Assembly (NCBI GenBank): GCA_945910005.1
Contig: CAMDTW010000509.1
Coordinates: 1-64,000, forward strand
From: Isoperla grammatica
Lineage: Eukaryota; Arthropoda; Insecta; Plecoptera; Perlodidae
Length of the DNA stretch: 64,000 bases
Direction of reading: 5' to 3'
The notes beneath the pieces were generated by a model that was given only the letters and a program-made list of their open reading frames with translations, searched no databases and was not told where the DNA came from. Made by a program: the position numbers and the translations under genes. Of this stretch, positions 1 to 12,700 are shown in pieces. Numbering within the stretch: the stretch's first letter is position 1; every line of letters starts with the position of its first letter.

Positions 1-110
1 TTTCGATAACTACTTTAGAAGTTACACCAACCGTTGAAAAATAATAATGTTAATGCAATTATGCAATAATGCGTGTGTGTTGCAATAATGTGTGTGCATT
101 CTGAAAGAGT
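1..110 (+). repeat. C-type monomer junction with a small internal expansion
   Basis: The window opens in a C-type monomer (ACTACTTTAGAAG, ACACCAACCG). The usual stretch from AATAATAATGTTAG to TGTGCATTC is lengthened here by about 40 bp. The added bases are repeats of a TGCAATAATG-like unit with short GTGTGT runs. No other C-type monomer in the window, for example those at 10880, 27310 or 36590, has this expansion. It looks like local slippage. Confidence 0.8.
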
Positions 111-2100
111 ATAATGAAAATGCATAAATTGAGTTTTTTTGGTCGTTTTTGGTTAAAATATGCATAAAATATAGAAATTGGCTGATTTTAGTCTATCTAC
201 CACAAACTTCCAGTTTTAAGAGGAATCTTGCATACGGCCGGAATTCCTAAGGGTTTCAACCAAAGTTGACAAATCGTTGTTTTAGAGCGTTTCAGGCTCC
301 AATAAGCACAAATTGTCCATTTCGTCACATTTCGATAACTTCTATAGAAGTTACACCCTCCGTTGAAAAATAAGAATTATAGGCTGCATTCTTCAAGAGT
401 ATAATGAAAATGCATAAATTGGGTTTTTTCGTAGTTTTTGGTTAAAATATGCATAAAATATAGAAATTGGCTGATTTTAGTCTATCTACCACAAACTTCC
501 AGTTTTAAGAGGAATCTTGCATACGGCTGGGATTCCTAAGGGTTTCAACCAAATTGCACAAATCGTTGTTTTTGAGCGTTTCAGGCTCCAATAAGCACAA
601 TTTGTCCATTTCGTCACATTTCGATAACTTCAATAGAAGTTACACCCTCCGTCGAAAAATAAGAATTATAGGTCGCATTCTTAAAGAGTAATGAAAATAA
701 TGAAAATGCATAAATTGAGTTTTTACGTCGTTTTTGGTTAAAATATGCATAAAAAATAGAAATTGGCTGATTTCAGTCTATCTACCACAAACTTCCAGTT
801 TTAAGAGGAATCTTGCATACGGCCGGGATTCCTAAGGGTTTCAACCAAAGTTAACAAATCGTTGTTTTAGAGCGTTTCAGGCTCCAATAAGCACAATTTG
901 TCCATTTCGTCACATTTCGATAACTTCTATACAAGTTAAACCCTCCGTCGAAAAATAAGAATTATAGGTTGCATTCTTCAAGAGTATAATGAAAATGCAT
1001 AAATTGAGTTTTTTCGTCGTTTTTGGTTAAAATATGCATAAAAAATAGAAATTGGCTTATTTCAGTCTATCTACCACAAACTTCCAGTTTTAAGAGGAAT
1101 CTTGCATACGGCCGGGATTCCTAAGGGTTTCAACCAAAGTTGACAAATCGTTGTTTTAGAGCGTTTCAGGCTCCAATAAGCACAATTTGTCCATTTCGTC
1201 ACATTATGATAACTTCTATAGAAGGTGAACCCTCCGTTATAAAATAAGAATTATAGGCTGCATTCTTCAAGAGTATAATGAAAATGCATAAATTGAGTTT
1301 TTTCGTCGTTTTTGGTTAAAATATGCATAAAATATAGAAATTGGCTGATTTTAGTCTATCTACCACAAACTTCCAGTTTTAAGAGGAATCTTGCATACGG
1401 CTGGGATTTCTAAGGGTTTCAACCAAATTGCACAAATCGTTGTTTTAGAGCGTTTCAGGCTCCAATAAGCACAATTTGTCCATTTCGTCACATTTCGATA
1501 ACTTCTATAGAAGTTACACCCTCCGTCGAAAAATAAGAATTATAGGTTGCATTCTTCAAGAGTATAATGAAAATCCATAAATTGAGTTTTTTCGTCGTTT
1601 TTGGTTAAAATATGCATAAAAAATAGAAATTTGCTGATTTCAGTCTATCTACCACATACTTCCAGTTTTAAGAGGAATCTTGCATACGGCCGGGATTCCT
1701 AAGGGTTTCAACCAAAGTTGACAAATCGTTGTTTTAGAGCGTTTCAGGCTCCAATAAGCACAATTTGTCCATTTCGTCACATTTCGATAACTTCTATAGA
1801 AGTTACACCCTCCGTTGAAAAATAAGAATTATAGGTTGCATTCTTCAAGAGTATAATGAAAATGCATAAATTGAGTTTTTTCGTCGTTTTTGGTTAAAAT
1901 ATGCATAAAAAATAGATATTGGCTGATTTCAGTCTATCTACCACAAACTTCCAGTTTTATAAGGAATCTTGCATACGGCCGGGATTCCTAAGGGTTTCAA
2001 CCAAAGTTGACATATCGTTGTTTTAGAGCGTTTCAGGCTCCAATAAGCACAATTTGTCCATTTCGTCACATTTCGATAACTTCTATAGAAGTTACACCCT

Positions 2101-3254
2101 CCGTTGAAAAATAAGAATTATAGGCTGCATTCTTCAAGAGTATAATGAAAATGCATAAATTGAGTTTTTTCGTCGTTTTTGGTTAAAATATGCATAAAAT
2201 ATAGAAATTGGCTGATTTTAGTCTATCTTCCACAAACTTCCAGTTTTAAGAGGAATCTTGCATACGGCTGGGATTCCTAAGGGTTTCAACAAAATTGCAC
2301 AAATCGTTGTTTTAGAGCGTTTCAGGCTCCAATAAGCACAATTTGTCATTTCGTCACATTTCGATAACTTCTATAGAAGTTACACCCTCCGTCGAAAAAT
2401 AAGAATTATAGGTTGCATTTTTCAAGAGTATTATGAAAATGCATAAATTGAGTTTTTTCGTCGTTTTTGGTTAAAATATGCATAAAATATAGAAATTGGC
2501 TGATTTTAGTCTATCTACCACAAACTTCCAGTTTTAAGAGGAATCTTGCATACGGCCGGGATTCCTAAGGGTTTCAACCAAAGTTGACAAATCGTTGTTT
2601 TAGAGCGTGTCGGGCTCCAATAAGCACAATTTGTCCATTTCGTCACATTTCGATAACTTCTATAGAAGTTACACCCTCCGTTGAAAAATAAGAATTATAG
2701 GCTGCATTCTTCAAGAGTATAATGAAAATGCATAAATTGAGTTTTTTCGTCGTTTTTGGTTAAAATATGCATAAAATATAGAAATTGGCTGATTTTAGTC
2801 TATCTTCCACAAACTTCCAGTTTTAAGAGGAATCTTGCATACGGCTGGGATTCCTAAGGGTTTCAACCAAATTGCACAAATCGTTGTTTTAGAGCGTTTC
2901 AGGCTCCAATAAGCACAATTTGTCATTTCGTCACATTTCGATAACTTCTATAGAAGTTACACCCTCCGTCGAAAAATAAGAATTATAGGTTGCATTTTTC
3001 AAGAGTATTATGAAAATGCATAAATTGAGTTTTTTCGTCGTTTTTGGTTAAAATATGCATAAAATATAGAAATTGGCTGATTTTAGTCTATCTACCACAA
3101 ACTTCCAGTTTTAAGAGGAATCTTGCATACGGCCGGGATTCCTAAGGGTTTCAACCAAAGTTGACAAATCGTTGTTTTAGAGCGTGTCGGGCTCCAATAA
3201 GCACAATTTGTCCATTTCGTCACATTTCGATAACTTCTATAGAAGTTACACCCT
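2101..3254 (+). repeat. Tandem duplication of a 577-bp satellite dimer
   Basis: Copy 1 (2101-2677) and copy 2 (2678-3254) are nearly identical. They share private changes: TCTTCCACAAAC, the TTTGTCATTTCG deletion, the TGCATTTTTCAAG change and GCGTGTCGGGCTCC. HOR alpha unit 2 has the dimer once, between 6486 and 7062. The duplication therefore arose in unit 1 after the two units split, or was lost from unit 2. Unequal exchange in register is the simplest mechanism. Confidence 0.9.
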
Positions 3255-3826
3255 CCGGTGAAAAATAAGAATTATAGGCTGCATTCTTCAAGAGTATAAT
3301 GAAACTGCATAAATTGAGTTTTTTCGTCGTTTTTGGTTAAAATTTTCAATAAATATAGAAATTGGCTGATTTTAGTCTATCTACCACAAACTTCCAGTTT
3401 TAAGAGGAATCTTGCATACGGCTGGGATTCCTAAGGGTTTCAACCAAATTGCACAAATCGTTGTTTTAGAGCGTTTCAGGCTCCAATAAGCACAATTTGT
3501 CCATTTCGTCACATTTCGATAATTTCTATAGAAGTTACACCCTCCGTCGAAAAATAAGAATTATAGGTTGCATTCTTCAAGAGTATAATGAAAATGCATA
3601 AATTGAGTTTTTTCGTCGTTTTTGGTTAAAATATGCATAAAAAATAGAAATTGGCTGATTTCAGTCTATCTACCACAAACTTCCAGTTTTAAGAGGAATC
3701 TTGCATACGGCCGGGATTTCTAAGGGTTTTAACCAAAGTTGACAAATCGTTGTTTTAGAGCGTTTCAGGCTCCAATAAGCACAATTTGTCCATTTCGTCA
3801 CATTTCGATAACTTCTATAGAAGTTA

Positions 3827-4157
3827 AGGCCCATTCACGATAAAAACTTAGTAGTACACTTTAACTTAAACGTAGACGCTAGGTCTTCATAAACTCATTT
3901 AATAACGTTTCGTAAAATAAATTCCGAGCATGTTTCGGCTCCATTTTCGATTTAGCTAGCCTAGGTCTTGCGGCTGGCGCTGATTGGTTCTTTCTTACTG
4001 TTAAGTTTATTTTTATTTGAAAGTTTGATCTTTCCAAACTTAACCGTAGCCCAAAACTAAGTTTAAGTTTTGGTCGTGAATAAGCATGTGATCTTCTATA
4101 AGCCAAACCTTACTTTAAGTTGTAAGTTTACGGTTAAGTTTAATCGTGAATGGGCCT
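3827..4157. mobile_element. Harbinger/Tourist-like MITE, copy 1 (alpha haplotype)
   Basis: A 331-bp element with perfect 15-bp terminal inverted repeats, AGGCCCATTCACGAT, flanked by TTA at 3824-3826 and 4158-4160. Satellite resumes immediately on both sides. The 3-bp TTA duplication and short GGCC-type ends fit the PIF/Harbinger superfamily. Inside there is a second inverted pair, AACTTAACCGTA at 4037-4048 and TACGGTTAAGTT at 4129-4140, so the single strand can fold. There is no transposase; a 75-codon ORF on the minus strand has no recognisable domain. The alpha haplotype is marked by TATTTGAAAG, GATCTTTCC and GTCGTGAATAAGC. Confidence 0.92.
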
Positions 4158-7100
4158 TTACACCCTCCGTCGAAAAATAAGAATTATAGGTTGCATTCTT
4201 CAAGAGTATAATGAAAATGCATAAATTGAGTTTTTTCGTCGTTTTTGGTTAAAATATGCATAAAAAATAGAAATTGGCTGATTTCAGTCTATCTACCACA
4301 AACTTCCAGTTTTAAGAGGAATCTTGCATACGGCCGGGAATCCTTAGGGTTTCAACCAAAGTTGACAAATCGTTGTTTTAGAGCGTTTCAGGCTCCAATA
4401 AGCACAATTTGTCCATTTCCTCACATTTCGATAACTTCTATAGAAGTTACACCCTCCGTTGAAAAATAAGAATTATAGGCTGCATTCTTTAAGAGTATAA
4501 TGAAAATGCATAAATTGAGTTTTTTCGTCGTTTTTGGTTAAAATATGCATAAAATATAGAAATTGGCTAATTTTAGTCTATCTACCACAAACTTCCAGTT
4601 TTAAGAGGAATCTTGCATACGGCTGGGATTCCTAAGGGTTTCAACCAAATTGCACAAATCGTTGTTTTAGAGCGGTTCAGGCTCCAATAAGCACAATTTG
4701 TCCATTTCGTCACATTTCGATAACTTCTATAGAAGTTACACCCTCCGTTGAAAAATAAGAATTATAGGCTGCATTCTTCAAGAGTATAATGAAAATGCAT
4801 AAATTGGGTTTTTTCGTCGTTTTTGGTTAAAATATGCATAAAATATAGAAATTGGCTGATTTTAGTCTATCTACCACAAACTTCCAGTTTTAAGAGGAAT
4901 CTTGCATACGGCTGGGATTCCTAAGGGTTTCAACCAAATTGCACAAATCGTTGTTTTTGAGCGTTTCAGGCTCCAATAAGCACAATTTGTCCATTTCGTC
5001 ACATTTCGATAACTTCAATAGAAGTTACACCCTCCGTCGAAAAATAAGAATTATAGGTCGCATTCTTAAAGAGTAATGAAAATAATGAAAATGCATAAAT
5101 TGAGTTTTTACGTCGTTTTTGGTTAAAATATGCATAAAAAATAGAAATTGGCTGATTTCAGTCTATCTACCACAAACTTCCAGTTTTAAGAGGAATCTTG
5201 CATACGGCCGGGATTCCTAAGGGTTTCAACCAAAGTTAACAAATCGTTGTTTTAGAGCGTTTCAGGCTCCAATAAGCACAATTTGTCCATTTCGTCACAT
5301 TTCGATAACTTCTATACAAGTTAAACCCTCCGTCGAAAAATAAGAATTATAGGTTGCATTCTTCAAGAGTATAATGAAAATGCATAAATTGAGTTTTTTC
5401 GTCGTTTTTGGTTAAAATATGCATAAAAAATAGAAATTGGCTTATTTCAGTCTATCTACCACAAACTTCCAGTTTTAAGAGGAATCTTGCATACGGCCGG
5501 GATTCCTAAGGGTTTCAACCAAAGTTGACAAATCGTTGTTTAAGAGCGTTTCAGGCTCCAATAAGCACAATTTGTCCATTTCGTCACATTTCGATAACTT
5601 CTATAGAAGGTGAACCCTCCGTTATAAAATAAGAATTATAGGCTGCATTCTTCAAGAGTATAATGAAAATGCATAAATTGAGTTTTTTCGTCGTTTTTGG
5701 TTAAAATATGCATAAAATATAGAAATTGGCTGATTTTAGTCTATCTACCACAAACTTCCAGTTTTAAGAAAAATCTTGCATACGGCTGGGATTTCTAAGG
5801 GTTTCAACCAAATTGCACAAATCGTTGTTTTAGAGCGTTTCAGGCTCCAATAAGCACAATTTGTCCATTTCGTCACATTTCGATAACTTCTATAGAAGTT
5901 ACACCCTCCGTCGAAAAATAAGAATTATAGGTTGCATTCTTCAAGAGTATAATGAAAATCCATAAATTGAGTTTTTTTGTCGTTTTTGGTTAAAATATGC
6001 ATAAAAAATAGAAATTTGCTGATTTCAGTCTATCTACCACAAACTTCCAGTTTTAAGAGGAATCTTGCATACGGCCGGGATTCCTAAGGGTTTCAACCAA
6101 AGTTGACAAATCGTTGTTTTAGAGCGTTTCAGGCTCCAATAAGCACAATTTGTCCATTTCGTCACATTTCGATAACTTCTATAGAAGTTACACCCTCCGT
6201 TGAAAAATAAGAATTATAGGTTGCATTCTTCAAGAGTATAATGAAAATGCATAAATTGAGTTTTTTCGTCGTTTTTGGTTAAAATATGCATAAAAAATAG
6301 ATATTGGCTGATTTAAGTCTATCTACCACAAACTTCCAGTTTTAAAAGGAATCTTGCATACGGCCGGGTTTCCTAAGGGTTTCAACCAAAGTTGACAAAT
6401 CGTTGTTTTAGAGCGTTTCAGGCTCCAATAAGCACAATTTGTCCATTTCGTCACATTTCGATAACTTCTATAGAAGTTACACCCTCCGTTGAAAAATAAG
6501 AATTATAGGCTGCATTCTTCAAGAGTATAATGAAAATGCATAAATTGAGTTTTTTCGTCGTTTTTGGTTAAAATATGCATAAAATATAGAAATTGGCTGA
6601 TTTTAGTCTATCTTCCACAAACTTCCAGTTTTAAGAGGAATCTTGCATACGGCTGGGATTCCTAAGGGTTTCAACCAAATTGCACAAATCGTTGTTTTAG
6701 AGCGTTTCAGGCTCCAATAAGCACAATTTGTCATTTCGTCACATTTCGATAACTTCTATAGAAGTTACACCCTCCGTCGAAAAATAAGAATTATAGGTTG
6801 CATTTTTCAAGAGTATTATGAAAATGCATAAATTGAGTTTTTTCGTCGTTTTTGGTTAAAATATGCATAAAATATAGAAATTGGCTGATTTTAGTCTATC
6901 TACCACAAACTTCCAGTTTTAAGAGGAATCTTGCATACGGCCGGGATTCCTAAGGGTTTCAACCAAAGTTGACAAATCGTTGTTTTAGAGCGTGTCGGGC
7001 TCCAATAAGCACAATTTGTCCATTTCGTCACATTTCGATAACTTCTATAGAAGTTACACCCTCCGGTGAAAAATAAGAATTATAGGCTGCATTCTTCAAG

Positions 7101-7965
7101 AGTATAATGAAACTGCATAAATTGAGTTTTTTCGTCGTTTTTGGTTAAAATTTTCAATAAATATAGAAATTGGCTGATTTTAGTCTATCTACCACAAACT
7201 TCCAGTTTTAAGAGGAATCTTGCATACGGCTGGGATTCCTAAGGGTTTCAACCAAATTGCACAAATCGTTGTTTTAGAGCGTTTCAGGCTCCAATAAGCA
7301 CAATTTGTCCATTTCGTCACATTTCGATAATTTCTATAGAAGTTACACCCTCCGTCGAAAAATAAGAATTATAGGTTGCATTCTTCAAGAGTATAATGAA
7401 AATGCATAAATTGAGTTTTTTCGTCGTTTTTGGTTAAAATATGCATAAAAAATAGAAATTGGCTGATTTCAGTCTATCTACCACAAACTTCCAGTTTTAA
7501 GAGGAATCTTGCATACGGCCGGGATTTCTAAGGGTTTTAACCAAAGTTGACAAATCGTTGTTTTAGAGCGTTTCAGGCTCCAATAAGCACAATTTGTCCA
7601 TTTCGTCACATTTCGATAACTTCAATAGAAGTTAAGGCCCATTCACGATAAAAACTTAGTAGTACACTTTAACTTAAACGTAGACGCTAGGTCTTCATAA
7701 ACTCATTTAATAACGTTTCGTAAAATAAATTCCGAGCATGTTTCGGCTCCATTTTCGATTTAGCTAGCCTAGGTCTTGCGGCTGGCGCTGATTGGTTCTT
7801 TCTTACTGTTAAGTTTATTTTTATTTGAAAGTTTGATCTTTCCAAACTTAACCGTAGCCCAAAACTAAGTTTAAGTTTTGGTCGTGAATAAGCATGTGAT
7901 CTTCTATAAGCCAAACCTTACTTTAAGTTGTAAGTTTACGGTTAAGTTTAATCGTGAATGGGCCT
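4158..7965 (+). repeat. HOR alpha, unit 2 (3808 bp)
   Basis: Twelve satellite monomers followed by MITE copy 2. The period of 3808 bp equals the distance between the starts of MITE 1 and MITE 2. Subtracting the 331-bp MITE leaves 3477 bp, about 12 x 289.7. The monomer variants follow the same order as in unit 1 but without its extra 577-bp dimer. Confidence 0.88.
7635..7965. mobile_element. Harbinger/Tourist-like MITE, copy 2 (alpha haplotype)
   Basis: 331 bp with the same ends and the same TTA flanks (7632-7634, 7966-7968) as copy 1, and the same internal alpha-haplotype changes. The host base before it differs slightly (CTTCAATAGAAG instead of CTTCTATAGAAG). The insertion point in the monomer is identical to copy 1, so this is a copy made by satellite amplification, not a second transposition. 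Confidence 0.92.
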
Positions 7966-9744
7966 TTACACCCTCCGTCGAAAAATAAGAATTATAGGTT
8001 GCATTCTTCAAGAGTATAATGAAAATGCATAAATTGAGTTTTTTCGTCGTTTTTGGTTAAAATATGCATAAAAAATAGAAATTGGCTGATTTCAGTCTAT
8101 CTACCACAAACTTCCAGTTTTAAGAGGAATCTTGCATACGGCCGGGATTCCTTAGGGTTTCAACCAAAGTTGACAAATCGTTGTTTTAGAGCGTTTCAGG
8201 CTCCAATAAGCACAATTTGTCCATTTCCTCACATTTCGATAACTTCTATAGAAGTTACACCCTCCGTTGAAAAATAAGAAGTTTAGGCTGCATTCTTTAA
8301 GAGTATAATGAAAATGCATAAATTGAGTTTTTTCGTCGTTTTTGGTTAAAATATGCATAAAATATAGAAATTGGCTAATTTTAGTCTATCTACCACAAAC
8401 TTCCAGTTTTAAGAGGAATCTTGCATACGGCTGGGATTCCTAAGGGTTTCAACCAAATTGCACAAATCGTTGTTTTAGAGCGGTTCAGGCTCCAATAAGC
8501 GCAATTTGTCCATTTCGTCACATTTCGATAATTTCTATAGAAGTTACAACCTCCGTCGAAAAATAAGAATTATAGGTTGCATTCTTCAAGAGTATAATGA
8601 AAATCCATAAATTGAGTTTTTTTGTCGTTTTTGGTTAAAATATGCATAAAAAATAGAAATTTGCTGATTTCAGTCTATCTACCACAAACTTCCAGTTTTA
8701 AGAGGAATCTTGCATACGGCCGGGATTCCTAAGGGTTTCAACCAAAGTTGACAAATCGTTGTTTTAGAGCGTTTCAGGCTCCAATAAGCACAATTTGTCC
8801 ATTTCGTCACATTTCGATAACTTCTATAGAAGTTACACCCTCCGTTGAAAAATAAGAATTATAGGTTGCATTCTTCAAGAGTATAATGAAAATGCATAAA
8901 TTGAGTTTTTTGGTCGTTTTTGGTTAAAATATGGATAAAATATAGAAATTGGCTGATTTTAGTCTATCTACCACAAACTTCGAGTTTTAAGAGGAATCTT
9001 GCATACAGCTGGGATTCCTAAGTGTTTCAACCAAAGTTGACAAATCATTGTTTTAGAGCGTTTCAGGCTCCAATAAGCACAATTTGTCCATTTCGTCACA
9101 TTTCGATTACTTCTATAGAAGTTACACCCTCCGTTGAAAAATAAGAATTATAGGCTGCATTCTTCAAGAGTATAATGAAAATGCATAAATTGAGTTTTTT
9201 CGTCGTTTTTGGTTAAAATATGCATAAAAAATAGAAATTGGTTGATTTCAGTCTATCTACCACAAACTTCCAGTTTTAAGAGGAATCTTGCATACGGCTG
9301 GGATTCCTAAGGGTTTCAACCAAAGTTGACAAATCGTTGTTTTAGAGCGTTTCAGGCTCCAATAAGCACAATTTGTCCATTTCGTCACATTTCGATAACT
9401 TCTACAAAAGTTAAGGCCCATTCACGATAAAAACTTAGTAGTAAACTTTAACTTAAACTTAGACGCTAGGTCTTCATAAACTCATTTAATAACGTTTCGT
9501 AAAATAAATTCCGAGCATGTTTCGGCTCCATTTTCGATTTAGCTAGCCTAGGTCTTGCGGCTGGCGCTGATTGGTTCTTTCTTACTGTTAAGTTTATTTT
9601 TATTTTAAAGTTTGATCGTTCCAAACTTAACCGTAGCCCAAAACTAAGTTTAAGTTTTGGTTGTGAACAATCATGTGATCTTCTATAAGCCAAACCTTAC
9701 TTGAAGTTGTAAGTTTACGGTTAAGTTTAATCGTGAATGGGCCT
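7966..9744 (+). repeat. Short chimeric HOR unit (5 monomers plus MITE 3)
   Basis: This unit is 1779 bp instead of about 3.8 kb, so it lacks 7 monomers. Its left part carries alpha markers, such as AAAATCCATAAATTG and GAAATTTGCTG at about 8600, matching about 5955. From about 8900 it carries beta markers, such as ATATGGATAAAA, CTTCGAGTTTT and CATACAGCTGGGATTCCTAAG, matching about 12430-12540. It ends in a beta-haplotype MITE. The switch between about 8700 and 8930 marks an unequal exchange that joined the two HOR families. Confidence 0.85.
9414..9744. mobile_element. Harbinger/Tourist-like MITE, copy 3 (beta haplotype)
   Basis: 331 bp, ends AGGCCCATTCACGAT and its complement, TTA flanks at 9411-9413 and 9745-9747. 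The beta haplotype differs from copies 1 and 2 by TATTTTAAAG, GATCGTTCC, GGTTGTGAACAATC and CTTGAAGTTG. The host palindrome to its left is altered to CTTCTACAAAAGTTA. Confidence 0.92.
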
Positions 9745-12700
9745 TTACACCCTCCGTCGAAAAATAAGAATTATAGGTTGCATTCTTCAAGAGTATAATG
9801 AAAATGCATAAATTGAGTTTTTTCGTCGTTTTTGGTTAAAATATGCATAAAAAATAGAAATTGGCTGATTTCAGTCTATCTACCACAAACTTCCAGTTTT
9901 AAGAGGAATCTTGCATACGGCCGGGATTCCTTAGGGTTTCAACCAAAGTTGACAAATCGTTGTTTTAGAGCGTTTCAGGCTCCAATAAGCACAATGTGTC
10001 CATTTCGTCACATTTCGATAACTTCTATAGAAGTTACACCCTCCGTTGAAAAATAAGAATTATAGGCTGCATTCTTTAAGAGTATAATGAAAATGCATAA
10101 ATTGAGTTTTTTCGTCGTTTTTGGTTAAAATATGCATAAAATATAGAAATTGGCTAATTTTAGTCTATCTACCACAAACTTCCAGTTTTAAGAGGAATCT
10201 TGCATACGGCTGGGATTCCTAAGGGTTTCAACCAAATTGCACAAATCGTTGTTTTAGTGCGTTTCAGGCTCCAATAAGCACAATTTGTCCATTTCGTCAC
10301 ATTTCGATAATTTCTATAGAAGTTACAACCTCCGTCGAAAAATAAGAATTATAGGTTGCATTCTTCAAGAGTATAATGAAAATGCATAAATTGAGTTTTT
10401 TCGTCGTTTTTGGTAAAAATATGCATAAAAAATAGAAATAGGCTGATTTCAGTCCATCTACCACAAACTTCCAGTTTTAAGAGGAATCTTGCATACGGCC
10501 GGGATTCCTAAGGGTTTCAACCAAAGTTGACAGATCGTTGTTTAAGAGCGTTTCAGGCTCCAATAAGCACAATTTGTCCATTTCGTCACATTTCGATAAG
10601 TTCTATAGAAGTTACACCCTCCGTTGAAAAATAAGAATTATAGGCTGCATTCTTCAAGAGTATAATGAAAATGCATAAATTGAGTTTTTTCGTCGTTTTT
10701 GGTTAAAATATGCATAAAATATAGAAATTGGCTGATTTCAGTCTATCTACCACAAACTTCCAGTTTTAAGAGGAATCTTGCATACGGCTGGGATTCCTAA
10801 GGGTTTCAACCAAAGTTGACAAATCGTTGTTTTAGAGCGTTTCAGGCTCCAATAAGCACAATTTGTCCATTTCGTCACATTTCGATAACTACTTTAGAAG
10901 TTACACCAACCGTTGAAAAATAATAATGTTAGTGTGCATTCTGAAAGAGTATTATGAAAATGCATAAATTGAGTTTTTTTGTCGTTTTTGGTTAAAATAT
11001 GAATAAAATATAGAAATTGGCTGATTTTAGTCTATCTACCACAAACTCCAGTTTTAAGAGGAATCTTGCATACGGCTGGGATTCCTAAGGGTTTCAACCA
11101 AATTGCACAAATCGTTGTTTTAGAGCGTTTCAGGCTCCAATAAGCACAATTTGTCCATTTCGTCACATTTCGATAACTTCTATAGAAGTTACACCCTCCG
11201 TCGAAAAATAAGAATTATAGGTTGCATTCTTCAAGAGTATAATGAAAATGCATAAATTGAGTTTTTTCGTCGTTTTTGGATAAAATATGCATCAAAAATA
11301 GACATTGGCTGATTTCAGTCTATCTACCACAAACTTCCAGTTTTAAGAGGAATCTTGCATACGGCCGGGATTCCTAAGGGTTTCAACCAAAGTTGACAAA
11401 TCGTTGTTTTAGAGCGTTTCAGGCTCCAATAAGCACAATTTGTCCATTTCGTCACATTTCGATAATTTCTATAGAAGTTACAACCTCCGTCGAAAAATAA
11501 AAATTATAGGTTGCATTCTTCAAGAGTATAATGAAAATGCATAAATTGAGTTTTTTCGTCGTTTTTGGTAAAAATATGCATAAAAAATAGAAATAGGCTG
11601 ATTTCAGTCTATCTACCACAAACTTCCAGTTTTAAGAGGAATCTTGCATACGGCCGGGATTCCTAAGGGTTTCAACCAAAGTTGACAAATCGTTGTTTAA
11701 GAGCGTTTCAGGCTCAAATAAGCACAATTTGTCCATTTCGTCACATTTCGATAACTTCTATAGAAGTTACACCCTCCGTTGAAAAATAAGAATTATAGGC
11801 TGCATTCTTCAAGAGTATAATGAAAATGCATAAATTGAGTTTTTTCGTCGTTTTTGGTTAAAATATGCATAAAATATAGAAATTGGCTGATTTCAGTCTA
11901 TCTACCACAAACTTCCAGTTTTAAGAGGAATCTTGCATACGGCTGGGATTCCTAAGGGTTTCAACCAAAGTTGACAAATCGTTGTTTTAGAGCGTTTCAG
12001 GCTCCAATAAGCACAATTTGTCCATTTCGTCACATTTCGATAACTACTTTAGAAGTTACACCAACCGTTGAAAAATAATAATGTTAGTGTGCATTCTGAA
12101 AGAGTATTATGAAATTGCATAAATTGAGTTTTTTGGTCGTTTTTGGTTAAAATATGAATAAAATATAGAAATTGGCTGATTTTAGTCTATCTACCACAAA
12201 CTTCCAGTTTTAAGAGGAATCATGCATACGGCTGGGATTCCTAAGGGTTTCAACCAAATTGCACAAATCGTTGTTTTAGAGCGTTTCAGGCTCCAATAAG
12301 CACAAAATGTCCATTTCGTCACATTTCGATAACTTCTATAGAAGTTACACTCTCCGTTGAAAAATAAGAATTATATTTTGCATTCTTCAAGAGTGTTATG
12401 AAAATGCATAAATTGAGTTTTTTGGTCGTTTTTGGTTAAAATATGGATAAAATATAGAAATTGGCTGATTTTAGTCTATCTACCACAAACTTCGAGTTTT
12501 AAGAGGAATCTTGCATACAGCTGGGATTCCTAAGTGTTTCAACCAAAGTTGACAAATCATTGTTTTAGAGCGTTTCAGGCTCCAATAAGCACAATTTGTC
12601 CATTTCGTCACATTTCGATTACTTCTATAGAAGTTACACCCTCCGTTGAAAAATAAGAATTATAGGCTGCATTCTTCAAGAGTATAATGAAAATGCATAA

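Larger units (their letters stand above)
300..4157 (+). repeat. HOR alpha, unit 1 (partial, ends in MITE copy 1)
   Basis: Monomer order and private variants match unit 2 (4158-7965). One shared marker is the AAATTGGG change at about 416 and 4801. Another is the AATGAAAATAATGAAAATG expansion at about 690 and 5075. A third is the GCGTGTCGGGCTCC change. The two units are offset by 4385 bp before the internal duplication and 3808 bp after it. The 577-bp difference is one extra dimer in this unit. The sequence left of about 300 is C-type and does not match unit 2, so the unit is cut or recombined there. Confidence 0.82.

Noticed and set aside
3879..4106. 75-codon minus-strand ORF repeated five times
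   Set aside because: It lies wholly inside the 331-bp MITE and is repeated because the MITE was amplified. There is no transposase motif.
4245..4469. Recurrent 74-codon plus-strand ORFs (and 66-85-codon minus-strand ORFs) throughout the arrays
   Set aside because: They are read-through of the 289-bp monomer in frames where a variant removes a stop (for example GAGTTTAAGG for GAGTTATAGG). They appear only in those variants, start at shifting codons and carry no domain.
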